64,000 bases of DNA. Source: Apiospora phragmitis. Taxonomy: Eukaryota > Ascomycota > Sordariomycetes > Amphisphaeriales > Apiosporaceae. Both the position numbers and the translations under genes were made by a program. Shown here one piece after another: positions 44,528 through 55,034 of this stretch; positions within the stretch are counted from its first letter, which is position 1; every line of letters begins with the position of its first letter. The stretch is from positions 3,162,001 through 3,226,000 of the forward strand of contig JAQQWL010000002.1 of NCBI GenBank assembly GCA_038363925.1. The letters are read 5' to 3'. A model generated the notes under the pieces. That model worked only from the letters and a program-made list of their open reading frames with translations, had not been told where the DNA came from and did no database searches.

Positions 44528-46924
44528 ATGGCGTCAGCGACACCCGGCTGGTCGGGCATACGGCTGGTCAAGACATGCACCGAGTGCAAGCAAGCCAAAG
44601 TTTGCGCCACACTGGCCCCCTGTACACACGCCTATACTGTCCTGGCTAACACCCCTTAACAGCTGAAATGCGACTCCAAAGCAAAATATCCCAACCCGTG
44701 CTCAAGATGTCAGTCTCGGCAGCTGAGATGTACGGGTAGACCCCATGTTCAGACGAACGCCAGCAAGGAAGTAGGTTGCCTGCTGTAACGCTATAAACAT
44801 GGAGAGGCCTAGCGCACCATAACTAATCATCTCCTTGCAGACGGCTAGAGGCTATGTCGAAGGAACTGCAAGAACTGCGAGAAAAGCGAGGCGCACAAGA
44901 GTCCATGAGGCCCGTCCATTCATCTACGGAGCCGAGTACCTCTGGCGACAACTCTCACACACCAAATCCTTCATGCCCAGACACATTGGAGGACGACTTC
45001 GAGTTCGACATGGCAGAAGTACATCTCGGTGATGCCGTGGTCCACAGGGATCTGGCTATCGATATCTTCAAGATGTAAGTCGCCCTCTAGATGCGAGGTG
45101 CCCGTGCCCCCTGCTTCCTACAGTTTACTGGCCTCTAATCGGAGAATCGCTCTAAAGCTTCGCGACCTACTACCATCCTCAACTCCCTATCCTTGGGCAC
45201 ATTTCAATGTCGAACATGTATCAGAGTTGTCCTTTGCTCTTCTGGGCCATTATAGCCATTGTTTCGTTGCGAATGTCGGGGCCGCAGTATCAAGAACTAT
45301 TCGGACGCCTCAAGCAGCCTTACACCGAATTCTTAAGCAAAGAAGCGCTACAGGCACCGCTTCCCCTGTCGAAACTCCAAGCAATCTTGTGCATATGCCA
45401 CTGGACATTAGGAGCAAAGCATCAAAGGCTTGACCCCAGCTGGCTGTATGCCGGTATCGCAATGAATGCCGCGTTTTACATGGTTCGTTTCATCCCGTTA
45501 TCACAATACCCCTGAATAGACCAAAATGACCACTTAACTAACATCCTGGCTTTGTTGAATCTTTGCAGGGGCTCAACCGTCCCAAGCCTCCTCCCTCGCT
45601 TAGGAGTATTGGAGTTGCCCCTGGGAACATGGAAATAAGAACTAATACATGGCTGGGTTGCTTCTACGTATGCAATTCGTAAGCATAACTAGACCCCTCC
45701 AACTAACAGATGAAGAGAGGGCTACTGATATCGAACACAGGCTCGCCATGCACCTGGGACTGTCACCCCTCATCAGCCAACCAGCAGAGTTGCGCACAAT
45801 TAAGTCGGTTTTCAGCGCCTATTATGGCCCTCGGGAGTTCCTGACCCAGGTCAAGGTGCAGCAGCTCATCGCCAGCTTCTCCAGTATGCTGTGGCCCAAC
45901 ACGAACGACCTCCTCGTCGACGTGTCGCTCGTGCAGACGATCGACGAAAAGCTCGACGAGATTTCCGATGAGCAGGCGGGCGTCAGCACCGACAGCACGG
46001 CCTTCACCATACTAACGGCGAAGCTGCACATGTACGCCGCCATAATCACCCGCGCGCCCGTCGACTCGACATCGCGCAGCATCATCCTAAAGATGGGCCT
46101 CGGCGCTGCTCTCCGGATCATCGACCTGGCCCAAACCATCACGCCAAAGCCCGCCGCCACGGCATCATCCGCCGTAGCCGAAGACGGCCAAAACAGCGAC
46201 GAGGGCCCCCACAACAACCTGTTATTGTCCCGTTTCCAGATGACGCGCGAGGACTGCCAGCGCGCCCTCAGCAAGAAGCACTTCCTCGCCGTCGTCTTCG
46301 CCACCGTGTTCCTGCTGCGCTACTTCAGCCTCAACAGCGCCGCGCCCGCCGACGAGCAGCAGCGCGCCGCTAACCACGTGCTCGCGGCGCACGGCCTGTT
46401 CCGGCGCTGGTCCCTCGAGCCCGCGGACGAGTACGCGCGCGCCGTGGTGCTGTTCGAGACGCTCTGCCGCCAGGCGCCGCACCGCGCCGACACGCAGACG
46501 CTGCGCCCTCACGGACCGCATGGGCGTCTCCATCCTGTTCGACGCCATCAGCACCGCGCACGAGCTGCGCGGGGGGGCCGTTGAGGTGGCTGCGGACGAG
46601 CGGGTGACGACGCCGGCGCCGGATGGGGGTGGTGGTGATGGTGGTGGCGCAGCAGAAGCGGCTGGCGGTAATAGCGCCAATGGGAGCCACATCGCGCCGA
46701 CGAGGGCGGAAAAGGGAAAGGAGTTAGCTGCGGGAGAGATGGTAAATGCCAGCGAGGTGGACGTGCCCACGGTCTATGCCGATGGCATGAACATGACAGC
46801 GGAAGGGCAGGGGTATGAGATGGGCTTACCGTCGGACTTCTGGAACAACCCAATGTGGGAAGTATTCAACTTTGACTTCGAGGCGGCGGCTTCTGATCAA
46901 TACCCCGATGATCCCTTTCTATAA
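44528..46924 (+). CDS. Zn2Cys6 fungal transcription factor, one frame break
   Basis: Nuclear DNA-binding regulator. Six exons: 44528-44599, 44663-44784, 44841-45074, 45158-45482, 45569-45678 and 45741-46924; all phases agree and the product is about 681 aa. The binuclear zinc cluster spans the first intron: C17, C20, C27, C37, C40 and C47 (TCTECKQAK, then LKCDSK, PCSRCQSRQLRC). A short coiled coil follows (RLEAMSKELQELREKRG), then the middle homology region (YHPQLPILG, CPLLFWAIIAI, LQAILCICHWTL, GLNRPKPPP, NTWLGCFYVC, HLGLSPLISQPAELRTI). The C-terminal end is Gly/acidic with Trp-Asn-Asn-Pro-Met-Trp, a likely activation region. In the last exon the run C3 at 46506-46508 has one base too many; without it the frame runs from LCRQAPHRADTQTL into RMGVSILFDAIS. 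The second intron's donor (44785) is less certain. It may control the adjacent transporter or the AtuA-like enzyme. Confidence 0.9.
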
Positions 46925-47171
46925 CAATAATAGTTTACAGAGTATCGTACCTTTGAGTCGCAATTAGATGGGAACACGACTCTTGCTGGCTATTGCTGCT
47001 ATTACTGTATCCATTCATTGAAATCATTATAAAACGGTACTACTAGGAGACATGAGAATATGACAACTTAGCAGCTTTAGATTCACGTGTTGATGCAAAA
47101 GCAGCATTTCGGGTCTCGCGCTCATCATCGATCATCAATACGGCCATCTGAAAGCACCCACCCTCTTTATC
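46925..47171. terminator. short convergent intergenic region
   Basis: 247 bp between the 3' ends of the regulator (+) and the AtuA-like gene (-). It must contain both polyadenylation signals; AATAATA is seen just after the regulator's stop, at 46926-46932. Confidence 0.4.
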
Positions 47172-49373
47172 TTAGACAGCTAAGCGAGCCAGCAACTCGT
47201 CCGACAGCTTCATGTTGAACAGCTCCAGATGTTGCTGGGTCCCATGTACGTCGTCCTCCATGTACCCGCCCGCAGGAACCAGCTTGCCGCCGCGGATGCG
47301 CGGGATCGTCACCTTGAAAGCCCGGGCCGGGTCGAAGAAACCGCACCAAACGATGTGGTCTCGGCTCACCCCCAAGGCGGCCGCCACCGACTCCTCGCTG
47401 AGAAGGCCGCTGTGCTTGATGGTCTGGTACGTGGCCTCGGACTCGAACATGGCGTCGAGCGTGATTTCGTAGGGGCCCGCGTTCTTGGACCGGAGGACGC
47501 GAGTTATGTCGCCTAGCACGGTAGGCGCTGGTGAGGGTTCCGCCTTGCTGTTGGGGGTGGAATCAGCGGGTGTCTGGGCAGCACTTTCTCCCTTGTTGCT
47601 CTTTGGCTTCGACGAGAGGTTTATCGGTAGTTCTTTCGCTGTCGTGCTGGAAGCATCCTGGGAAGTGTCGGTTTTTTCGCCACGGCCGATCGTTGAGACT
47701 GTGTGTAAAATGCGTACTGAGGGGGATTCGGCCTTGCTGGCGGATGCCACTTGGTCCTGGGGGGGAGAAGAGATGCTTCTCGCCTTCCTTGAGGTCCATC
47801 AAGTGGTAAATCGAGAACTTGGCACACGGCCCCAGCTCGATCTCGACTTTACCACCAATGCCGAACCCGAAATTGCCAGAAGTAGCCTTTTGGCCCAGGT
47901 AGCTTCCATGCTGGAATTGTTCTGTTAGTCTCGGTTTTTCCTAAAGCCCTGAAGCGTCTATCTTACCATTGTCCCAACCCGAGCGGTCGAAGCAATAGCT
48001 CTGGCCTGCGCCTGTGTAGGCGCGATCACCTCGCCGATCAGGAAGATGTCATTGGCAACTTTACCTGATTCGTCTTTCCCATGGATGTGCCAATGAATAT
48101 CCCAATCGGAGACATCAGTGTGCTGTGCGGTGATGTACGAACGGACCTGGTCGAGCAGGGGGTCGATCTGGTGGATAAGTATTGCTGCATTATACAGGTC
48201 AGCAGTACTCACGGGATCAGTAGAACTTTGTTGCGGAAGCATCACTTACGATCTCTTATAGTTCCCATGTACATGCTTCGGTAGCCCACGATCGTCGCCG
48301 CCTCCAGCTTCAGCTGATAGGGCTGTGCGTTGTCCTCGGAGAAGTGAAATGTGCTCCCCGCTACCCGGACTGTTCTTCCGTCTGTCATTTGCTCGTATGT
48401 GGACTTGGTCAGGTCGAGCCACCCACCCGGTCCGTAGAGAAGGTCGGGCCGAGACTTCTCGTACAACGTATGAGCCGCGACGGAAAGGGGGGTGCACCTT
48501 GATGTAGGCAGAGTTGGTACGATATCGAATGTGCCGTTATCATAGACCGTAGCGACGGCTCCGTAGGACTTGGGCTCACTGCAAAGCCCTCCACACTCCA
48601 TGATCTTGCCCATGTGCTGGAGAGCCCCAAATAGTCTTTGTCTCTCCTTGGGGCTCGCATTGCCAGTTGGGACTTCATCAGGTGTGCAGCGTATGCGAAA
48701 TATGGTGCCGGGTCGTAGGCTCTTCCCCCAACAATGACATCGAAGTCTGGGTTTGCCGCCATTGCATCCAAGAATGGCTCAGGGCCTAACTGACTCATGA
48801 TCATGGTTGAATTCTCAACGTCATTTTCAGTAAGCGGTGGTACGGACTTGCCGCAGCCAGTGATGGATCCTTTCCGCAGTCGGTCCAAAACAATGGCTTT
48901 GTCGATGCCGGCGAAAATCGCAAGCACCTTGAAGCGGTAGTGTCTGATTATGGGTTAAACCCTCTGTTCAACAGGAGTTGGGGACAAAGAATAATCTTAC
49001 TCGTTTCCCTTCTCTGATACAATCTCCTCGATGAGCTGTGAAACCTCTTTGACATGGGCGTCAGACCCGTCTCCCCTGCAGAGCTGAATATCAGGGGTAC
49101 ATGGAACGCATAGACCAGCTTCAGTAATTTGGACAAATCTCGGTAGTAAGATGAGCGAGGGCATGTCGTCACACCCAAGGCCAGTTTCTCCGGGCCGCTG
49201 TCCGTGGACCCTGAGTCGAGGATGATGGCGGTTGGGGTACCGGTAGAAACGAGCGATTCGAGTGCCGTTTCCGTCAGTTTCTCGTCGAAGCCGTAGCCCA
49301 GCATGCCGACGGGGGTCACAACATGGCAAACAGGCATTCCATTTCCAGCATTAGCGGAAGTCACTGGTTCCAT
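47172..49373 (-). CDS. AtuA/DUF1446-type protein fused to a DUF4387-like domain, three frame breaks
   Basis: Fungal member of the acyclic terpene utilisation AtuA family (DUF1446), of unknown reaction; the bacterial relatives are linked to CoA-ester catabolism. Four exons on the minus strand: 49373-49001, 48943-48250, 48184-47967, 47910-47172 (introns 57, 65, 56 nt). Motifs in order: HVVTPVGMLGYGFDEKL, IILDSGSTDSGPEKLALG, PLIFSSAG, GSDAHVKEV, SQLGPEPFLDAMAANPDFD, VIVGGRAYDPAPYFAY, GKIMECGGLCSEPKS, RCTPLSVAAHTLYEKSRPD, YGPGGWLDL, ILIHQIDPLLDQVR. After a Ser/Lys/Pro-rich linker comes a second domain: GDITRVLRSKNAGPYEITLD, VWCGFFDPARAFKVTIPR, YMEDDVHGTQQH, as in DUF4387. Single-base breaks lie at 49073-49076 (one G missing), 48660-48661 (one A missing) and 47759-47765 (one base extra); corrected, exon lengths and phases fit and give 674 aa. 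The start at 49373 is the first Met before the family motif. Confidence 0.9.
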
Positions 49374-50310
49374 GTTCTTGTCTTGCCTTTTGATAAGGCA
49401 ATACAATGTGTACAGGGGAAGCAGGTTGTCACAAACGCAATGCGATGAATGGGTAAGAGGTCTGGTGGAAAAACAGAGGTGTCCACAATGCTTCATTTAC
49501 TTTATGGTCCCCTGCGTACCGTTCTTGACTCTCGCTACTGTCTGCTCGGCGCCTAGCGTAACGCCGGGATGGCGTCGTGGAAAGCCGAAAATCGCTTATA
49601 CCGGCCGATCTTCGCAACACCAGTGCTAGCCGAGCCGGTGCCCCTATGCGGGGAACGTGCATGTGAAGATGGATAGGTAGCTAATTCTAATAAAGCAGTA
49701 TATTCTCCTATGACTGTGTCTTCTTCAAATTGGTGAGAACCCATCCCAAGCATTGGGTTCTGGATATGCCATGTTATTCAAACGGTACTAGAAAGATAGC
49801 GATTAGTCAGACCAGGAGATACTCTTGATCCCAACGGGCATTGCTTTTGTGAAACAAAAGGAAGTCTAGTTTATCTAAATATAGAGCTACCTCATGTTCA
49901 AAATGTCAGCAAAGGCCCGTTGCAGTGTATCAGCCTTCACTATATTAACGTTATTAGTAACAAGTATTCAGACAATATAGTACGAAGTAGAGTATAGGCT
50001 GCAGTTCCCGATTATTAATAGCCCAACTAGGAACTCCACGGGCATTAGACGGGAATACTGCACCATCTCCTATAGCCGGTGCGGGTCCGATAAATACTGG
50101 AGTACATCGACCTGCATATAGGCTTGTAGTTGGTCCACCAAGCTCCATCCCTCTCCGGATTCTGCCCCGCAAAAATGTCTTGACGTCAAGACCAAGTACA
50201 AGCTCCCCCTGCCCTGGACCTATCCCGACACAAGTTGGTTTTCTCCTGGGCAGTGTCAACCTGAAGTCAAACAACACTGACCGCCAGTCTACTCACAATA
50301 GACTTTCGCC
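49374..50310. promoter_or_regulatory. divergent promoter region of AtuA-like and SDR genes
   Basis: 937 bp between two genes transcribed outward, no gene seen. The pair could share regulation. No conserved operator was recognised, though the neighbouring Zn2Cys6 protein would be expected to bind CGG-type triplets. Confidence 0.5.
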
Positions 50311-51243
50311 ATGGCAATCGAAGGCAAGAGGATCGTGTTCACTGGAGGCAGTGGGAAAGCCGGGCGTCATGTGATCCCGGAGCTCCTCAAGCGCGGCCAC
50401 AAGGTCCTGAACCTGGACCTGAACCCCCTGCCGAGCCCGGACGGCCACGGGCTCAACCCGGACGTCTTCACGCTCAAGACGGACCTGACCGACTCCGGCC
50501 AGGTCTTCAACGCGCTGACGACGCACTTCAACTTCGGCGGCTTCGACGACGGGCGCGTCCCGCAGCCGCCCGACGTCGTCATCCACTTCGCCGCGTACGC
50601 GCGCGTCATGCTGGTCCCGGACAACGAGACGTGGCGGGGCAACGTGACATCGACGTACAACGTCGTCGAGGCGGCCAGCAAATTAGGGGTGCCGAAAATC
50701 ATCATCGCGTCCAGCGAGACCACGTACGGCGTCTGCTTCGCCGAGGGCGCCGACGTCGACTACGACCACTTCCCGCTCGGCGAGGACGACGACGTCAACC
50801 CCATGGACACGTACGCGCTGTCGAAGCTGTGCGGCGAGCGGGTCGCGCGCGGGTTCTCGCGCCGCTTCGGCGGCGCCGACATCTACGCCCTGCGCATCGG
50901 CAACGTTGTCGAGCCCCACGAGTACGCGCGGGACTTCCCCCGGCACGTGGGCGAGCCGGCGACACGGAGGCGCAATGCGTGGAGCTACATCGACGCCCGG
51001 GACCTCGGCCAGATCTGCTATTTGTGCATTCAGAAGGACGGGCTGGGGTTTCAGATCTTCAACGCGACCAACGATACCATTACCACGACGGTGCCGACCG
51101 AGGAGTTCTTGGCCAAGGTGGCTCCGAATACGAAGATTACCCGGAAGATGGGGGAATGGGAGGCCCCTCTGTCTAACAAGAAGATCAAGGACGTGTTGGG
51201 CTTTAAGGAGGAACACAATTGGAGAAAGTACTACACGCCATGA
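50311..51243 (+). CDS. NAD-dependent epimerase/dehydratase (extended SDR), 310 aa
   Basis: Extended short-chain dehydrogenase acting on a nucleotide-sugar or sugar-type substrate with NAD(P). One exon. Rossmann fold at the start: VFTGGSGKAG (11-18), with an acidic end of the second strand (LNLDLN) that favours NAD over NADP. Then VVIHFAAYA (around 89-97), the catalytic Ser region IIASSETTYG (131-140), and the Tyr-Lys pair YALSK (Y168, K172). The C-terminal substrate part contains RIGNVVEPHEYARDFP and WSYIDARDLGQ, which resembles uronate/aldose dehydrogenase-like members more than UDP-galactose epimerases; this is inference. GC-rich at third positions, unlike the neighbouring gap. It is divergent from the AtuA-like gene, which suggests a common pathway. 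Confidence 0.92.
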   Translation: MAIEGKRIVFTGGSGKAGRHVIPELLKRGHKVLNLDLNPLPSPDGHGLNPDVFTLKTDLTDSGQVFNALTTHFNFGGFDDGRVPQPPDVVIHFAAYARVMLVPDNETWRGNVTSTYNVVEAASKLGVPKIIIASSETTYGVCFAEGADVDYDHFPLGEDDDVNPMDTYALSKLCGERVARGFSRRFGGADIYALRIGNVVEPHEYARDFPRHVGEPATRRRNAWSYIDARDLGQICYLCIQKDGLGFQIFNATNDTITTTVPTEEFLAKVAPNTKITRKMGEWEAPLSNKKIKDVLGFKEEHNWRKYYTP

Positions 51244-51668
51244 GCCAGATTAGTATTGCAGTTTTATGCTGTATAGCCCTTTCTAACGTTCCCAGAGGAC
51301 CATAGCCGTATCTGAGCCCTGCCCGCACACTGTTGCCAACATAAAACATCTCCATTGTCATGTAGTGATAGATATTATGAGGTGTACTTCTTTTTCCCCG
51401 TGCTTGTTCTTTTCTGTTGCCGACTTCCACGTTGCACAGCATATTTAGTGGTGGGCCTCCTGCAGTTGGGCGCTGTAAGCGAGCGTCCATGTTTTTCCAC
51501 ATTTCTCTGCCTGGCCGCTGGAACGGCCGCGCTTGTTGGCTTGTCGTTTGCATAGCCTCACGAAATGTTCAACCCAATCTCAACCCAATCCCATAACTGC
51601 TGCGAGGCCCTCTACGTCCGTTTTGTCTTGGTTTTGAATTGCCGGCGCCATGTCTTTCGTCCTCAGGA
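51244..51668. other. intergenic region
   Basis: 425 bp containing the 3' end of the SDR gene and the promoter of the next gene. No further gene seen. Confidence 0.55.
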
Positions 51669-52570
51669 ATGTCTGATACCCCCTCATCTGCCAGATACGC
51701 AAACAGCGCGCAGCAAGCCGGGATGCAATCGGAGGTTTTGCTTCAAACTGCGACCAAAGAAATTGCAGATTCTGCCCATCGAATTTCGGCCGTTTCGGAG
51801 CTGGCACCTATCCGAGATCTCAAAATATGGATTGCGCGTCTCCTCAGATCCCTAGGCGACTCAATCTCGCACATATGGACCTCTATCCAAGACTTCATGT
51901 CACGGGTCCCCGGCTATATCCTTGCTGGTCTCAAATCAGCCGCTGAGTGGCTAGTACACGCACCATCCCGGTTTATCGCATGGCTGTGGCGGGTACCAGA
52001 CTTGGGGTCTTTCGTACTGGGCCTAGCAAAATGGACTGCCATCGCCTGCGGCGTTGTTTGCGGCGTCGTTGTAATATCATGGCTAGGTATTTACGTCTAC
52101 CAACGGTACCGCGCGATTACTAAGAAGGAATTCCTCCCTGGACCCAATGGAAGAGGTCGCTGCTATGGCACCTTTGACACGAGGCTGGATTCAGTAGACT
52201 TTGTAAGTTCTTCAACCCATTGGCGCCAAATAATATTTATTGATCCACAGGCTTTAGGAATGGATATTGAGGGACACTGAAGAATACGTGCGGGAATGGA
52301 CCAGAAGTGAGCAAGCCCGCCAGGAGCGACAACGACAGCAGCAAGGGAAGGAAAGAAGGGTTGCGTGTGAGCTTTTGTCAACATAGCATCAAGGAAATGT
52401 TCCATGCATACGTGACCGTACACAAGCTTTCTCAGGAGGACAGGGATTCATTTATCAGCGAACAGAAAAGGACATGGCATCCGGACAGATTTGTCAGGTG
52501 CCCCGAGGATGTTAGAGACAAGATCCAACTGGTGGCTGTCGAGTTGATGAAGATTATGGGCAATCTATAA
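51669..52570 (+). CDS. one-TM fungal protein with C-terminal WHPD motif, probable frame break
   Basis: I do not recognise a named family. Two exons are likely, 51669-52202 and 52258-52570, with a 55-nt intron (GTAAGT..TTTAG); an earlier AG at 52250 would lead to a stop. An alternative start lies at 51639. The N-terminal half is amphipathic, then a hydrophobic membrane segment at about 119-140 (LAKWTAIACGVVCGVVVISW) and a Tyr/Arg-rich juxtamembrane part. Exon 2 begins EWILRDTEEYVREW, continues with a Gln/Arg-rich coil and ends in SIKEMFHAYVTVH, EQKRTWHPDRFVRCPEDVR and a helical tail. The WHPD part recalls fungal proteins with a J-like terminal motif. The frame changes within exon 2; removing one T from the T4 run at 52373-52376 gives a continuous 281-aa product. 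Confidence 0.65.
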
Positions 52571-52984
52571 CATCTCTTCTCAGGGCACTTCCTTTCTTCT
52601 TGGAGGTTGGAGTATTCCAAGCGCAGCTAGCCCTCCTTCTCCTCCTTTGTTCTTCGTTAATTTTGTTTCAACAGTGACTGACTCCTCCACTAGCAGAAAG
52701 GAAAGTCTTATAAAGACATTACCTTAGATGCTACGAGTAGTTACACCAACAGGAAAATACAGCTTTGCATCATTGAGACTTCGCACAGTTAGGGTTCACT
52801 AAGTCCTGTGAGGACATATACAGACGCAACTTTTGTTGATTCATAGCATTCATCATTAGCTGTAGTACGTGTCTAGGTGGCGCCAAACCAGGCGTCCAGC
52901 CACCTAATCGTGATTCATCAAACCGTACCAGCAGTATGCGTCGTGTCTGGCAAGCATAGCAGAAAGTCTGGATTATCCACAGAC
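52571..52984. other. convergent intergenic region
   Basis: 3' ends of the one-TM gene (+) and of the kinase-like gene (-). No gene seen. Confidence 0.55.
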
Positions 52985-54307
52985 TCAGGTCTCAACGTGC
53001 TCCATATCCAGGTCCGCCTGGACCTCAGTCTCAAGAGGATACTCGCCCTCCTCGTCATCATCGTCGTTCTCCAGGTGCTCCATCGTCTCGGCAGTATCTG
53101 AGTCCTCGGAGTGCTCAGAGCCATCTGGATCTTTCGGGAAAAGTCCATCCCATCTGTCCTTCCACTCAGTAATGAGCGGAAAGTCGCGGCCCCAAAAGAG
53201 AGTCCGCTGAGAGAATTGCAAGATCCGTCTAGCAAGAGGGAACCACGGACTGGTAGCCTCCCAGACCCAATGCTCTCCGACAGCTTCCTCGAAAACTCTC
53301 TTGATCTCTGCATCATCGGGTGTCTCCGGTGCATTTCCCTCGTCGTCCAAAGGCTCTTCAACCCAGTAAAACTCGTCTTTACCGTCTGCACACTCATCGT
53401 TCTCATATTCGTCGTCATTGTTTTCTTCAGTTTCGTCGTCTTTATCTTCGTGTTTCCACCAGCCAGTCTGCCAAAGCCATCGGGGCGGAAGACGAGCAGC
53501 GAATCGCGGTACAAAGTTAGCGTCGTCCCAATCTATGATTCCTGTGACTACCGGATCCGGATTAAAGTCGATCATGATGTTGCGTGGGAAGAAGTCTGGA
53601 TGCTGTAGGCAAATATGGTCATTCTCGGGCTCAAAGAGCTCCGAATCCGCCATGCCTTGGACCATTTCTTGAAGAGGCTCAAACAATACCAAAAGATGGT
53701 CGTCCGGGTTTGGTCTGTTAAGCGACGTATTGATTCGTCCTGCAATCGGACTCGTGACCGACTCCATTTGCTGGTACAATTGCGCTATCTCCTTGGTGAC
53801 AATGATATTCTGCTCTTGAGAGAGGTGCTTCCAGACACTCTGCAAAGATTGTCCTGGAATTCGGGACATAATGATGTAGCCGTGTTTGAGTGGATTGCTT
53901 TTTGTTGCATCCCAGGTGATTACTTTGGGAACCTTGAGATCTGTATGTTTGTTCAGCCACTCGAGGATGGCCACAGAACAGGGAATCGAAGATTGATCAG
54001 ATGGAAGTTGCAGTACTACTTCTGGCAGCTGGCCTGCGATGTCTGCGCAGGAAAGAACGAAGACTTGATTGAAGGTTCCTGAATCAAGAAACTGGACCTG
54101 GATAGTTTCTTTCAGTGCAAGAGACCATAGCTGCTGGCACAGGGCAATAATGTCATCTATGTTTGCTTCGTCGGAAACAAACGAATCTTCAGACCCGTCG
54201 CCTATCATGGGATTTTGCGAATAAATGGAACAAATGCTAGTACGCCACTTATGAGGTTTTGCCAGTTTCATGATCAGAGGTGTTACCTCGGGCTCTTGTC
54301 GCCTCAA
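52985..54307 (-). CDS. APH-type kinase-like (aminoglycoside phosphotransferase family) protein, 440 aa
   Basis: Protein-kinase-like fold of the APH/choline-kinase family, expanded in filamentous fungi; small-molecule substrate unknown. Single exon. Visible: a glycine-containing N-lobe (FLDSGTFNQVFVL, 73-85), a lobe hinge (YIIMSRIPGQSL, 144-155), the catalytic Brenner motif HPDFFPRN (H236, D238, N243), and the metal-binding IIDWDDA (D259 and D261). An acidic, low-complexity insertion follows (DKDDETEENNDDEYEND, about 277-297), and the tail is also acidic. The usual invariant Lys of the N-lobe is not obvious; VVLQL stands at the expected strand. The Gln before the catalytic His is normal in this family. 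The first Met is taken; Met 13 is also possible. Confidence 0.88.
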   Translation of the reverse strand: MRRQEPEVTPLIMKLAKPHKWRTSICSIYSQNPMIGDGSEDSFVSDEANIDDIIALCQQLWSLALKETIQVQFLDSGTFNQVFVLSCADIAGQLPEVVLQLPSDQSSIPCSVAILEWLNKHTDLKVPKVITWDATKSNPLKHGYIIMSRIPGQSLQSVWKHLSQEQNIIVTKEIAQLYQQMESVTSPIAGRINTSLNRPNPDDHLLVLFEPLQEMVQGMADSELFEPENDHICLQHPDFFPRNIMIDFNPDPVVTGIIDWDDANFVPRFAARLPPRWLWQTGWWKHEDKDDETEENNDDEYENDECADGKDEFYWVEEPLDDEGNAPETPDDAEIKRVFEEAVGEHWVWEATSPWFPLARRILQFSQRTLFWGRDFPLITEWKDRWDGLFPKDPDGSEHSEDSDTAETMEHLENDDDDEEGEYPLETEVQADLDMEHVET

Positions 54308-54755
54308 AAGGCAGGTCGGAAATTGGTTGGACCATATTGAGTTGGCTGGCTACTTTGTAGCAGAGTGTGTTTGTAGAAGTTGAGAAAAGTCGGATGGGTG
54401 GGATTGCTGACGTTGAGGGAAAGTCTGGTGAAGTTGAGGGAAAGTTGAGGGAAATTATGGTGGCTAAACAACAGTTGTCAGTTGTCTAATCAGGGTTTAG
54501 AAAAAAAAGGAACACTCGAGCCAGAAAAAAGCCGGGTGGCCGCTCTAGGAATTCAAGAGGAGAAAGGAAGGTGCTCAACTGAAATAATCATTCGAACTCA
54601 CCTGCGAGTTTCTGAATATATGTAGTGGAATCTGATGTTGGCTTCATGTCTTGATCAAAATGAATCATGTTACTCGCAAAATGAATTCACTTCCACTTTA
54701 GTTTCTGTTGGTCACTGTCAGCAACAGATAGCGATAACCAGGGGGGAAATAGGAC
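54308..54755. other. intergenic region
   Basis: 450 bp upstream of the kinase-like gene. A short poly-A stretch and repeated GTTGAGGGAAA-like units at about 54411-54455 are seen (GTTGAGGGAAA occurs three times). No gene. Confidence 0.5.
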
Positions 54756-55034
54756 TTACTTCTTGCCCTTGTTCTTCTTACTACTACCAGCCTGCTCCTT
54801 GTCGGACGTTGCCTTTGCCTTCTCGTCCTTGGCTTGTTGGGCAGCCGCTTTAGCTTCACGCTCTTTGGCTTGGTTCTCCGCAATGCACTTTAGGCAAGGC
54901 TCTCCCACCAAGCAGGGAACGCTGTGCGTGGGACACAGTTGCTGGTGATTGGTACAAAAAGGGTTCTTGGAAGGACCACAAGGACCAGCGTGCTTCTTAC
55001 CCGCTCTGGGGCAGTGATGAGTTTTCGTCGTTGG
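54756..55034 (-). CDS. 3' exon of a small Cys-rich fungal protein (partial)
   Basis: An open frame of about 92 codons ends at 54756 and reads back to an in-frame stop at 55035-55037, without a Met, so an upstream exon must exist if this is real. It contains an ordered set of cysteines and histidines: HHCP, HAGPCG, PFCTNHQQLCPTHSVPC, PCLKC, then a Lys/Ala/Glu-rich helical tail (AKEREAKAAAQQAKDEKAKA) and a basic end KKNKGKK. The Cys/His spacing looks like a small zinc-binding module. I cannot place the first exon; a frame at 54890-55273 (-) overlaps in another phase. Function unknown. Confidence 0.45.
   Translation of the reverse strand, partial: PTTKTHHCPRAGKKHAGPCGPSKNPFCTNHQQLCPTHSVPCLVGEPCLKCIAENQAKEREAKAAAQQAKDEKAKATSDKEQAGSSKKNKGKK

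Noticed and set aside
50631..51216. Open frames of about 180 codons on both strands within the SDR gene
   Set aside because: Shadows of GC-biased third positions; the SDR frame is the one with motifs.
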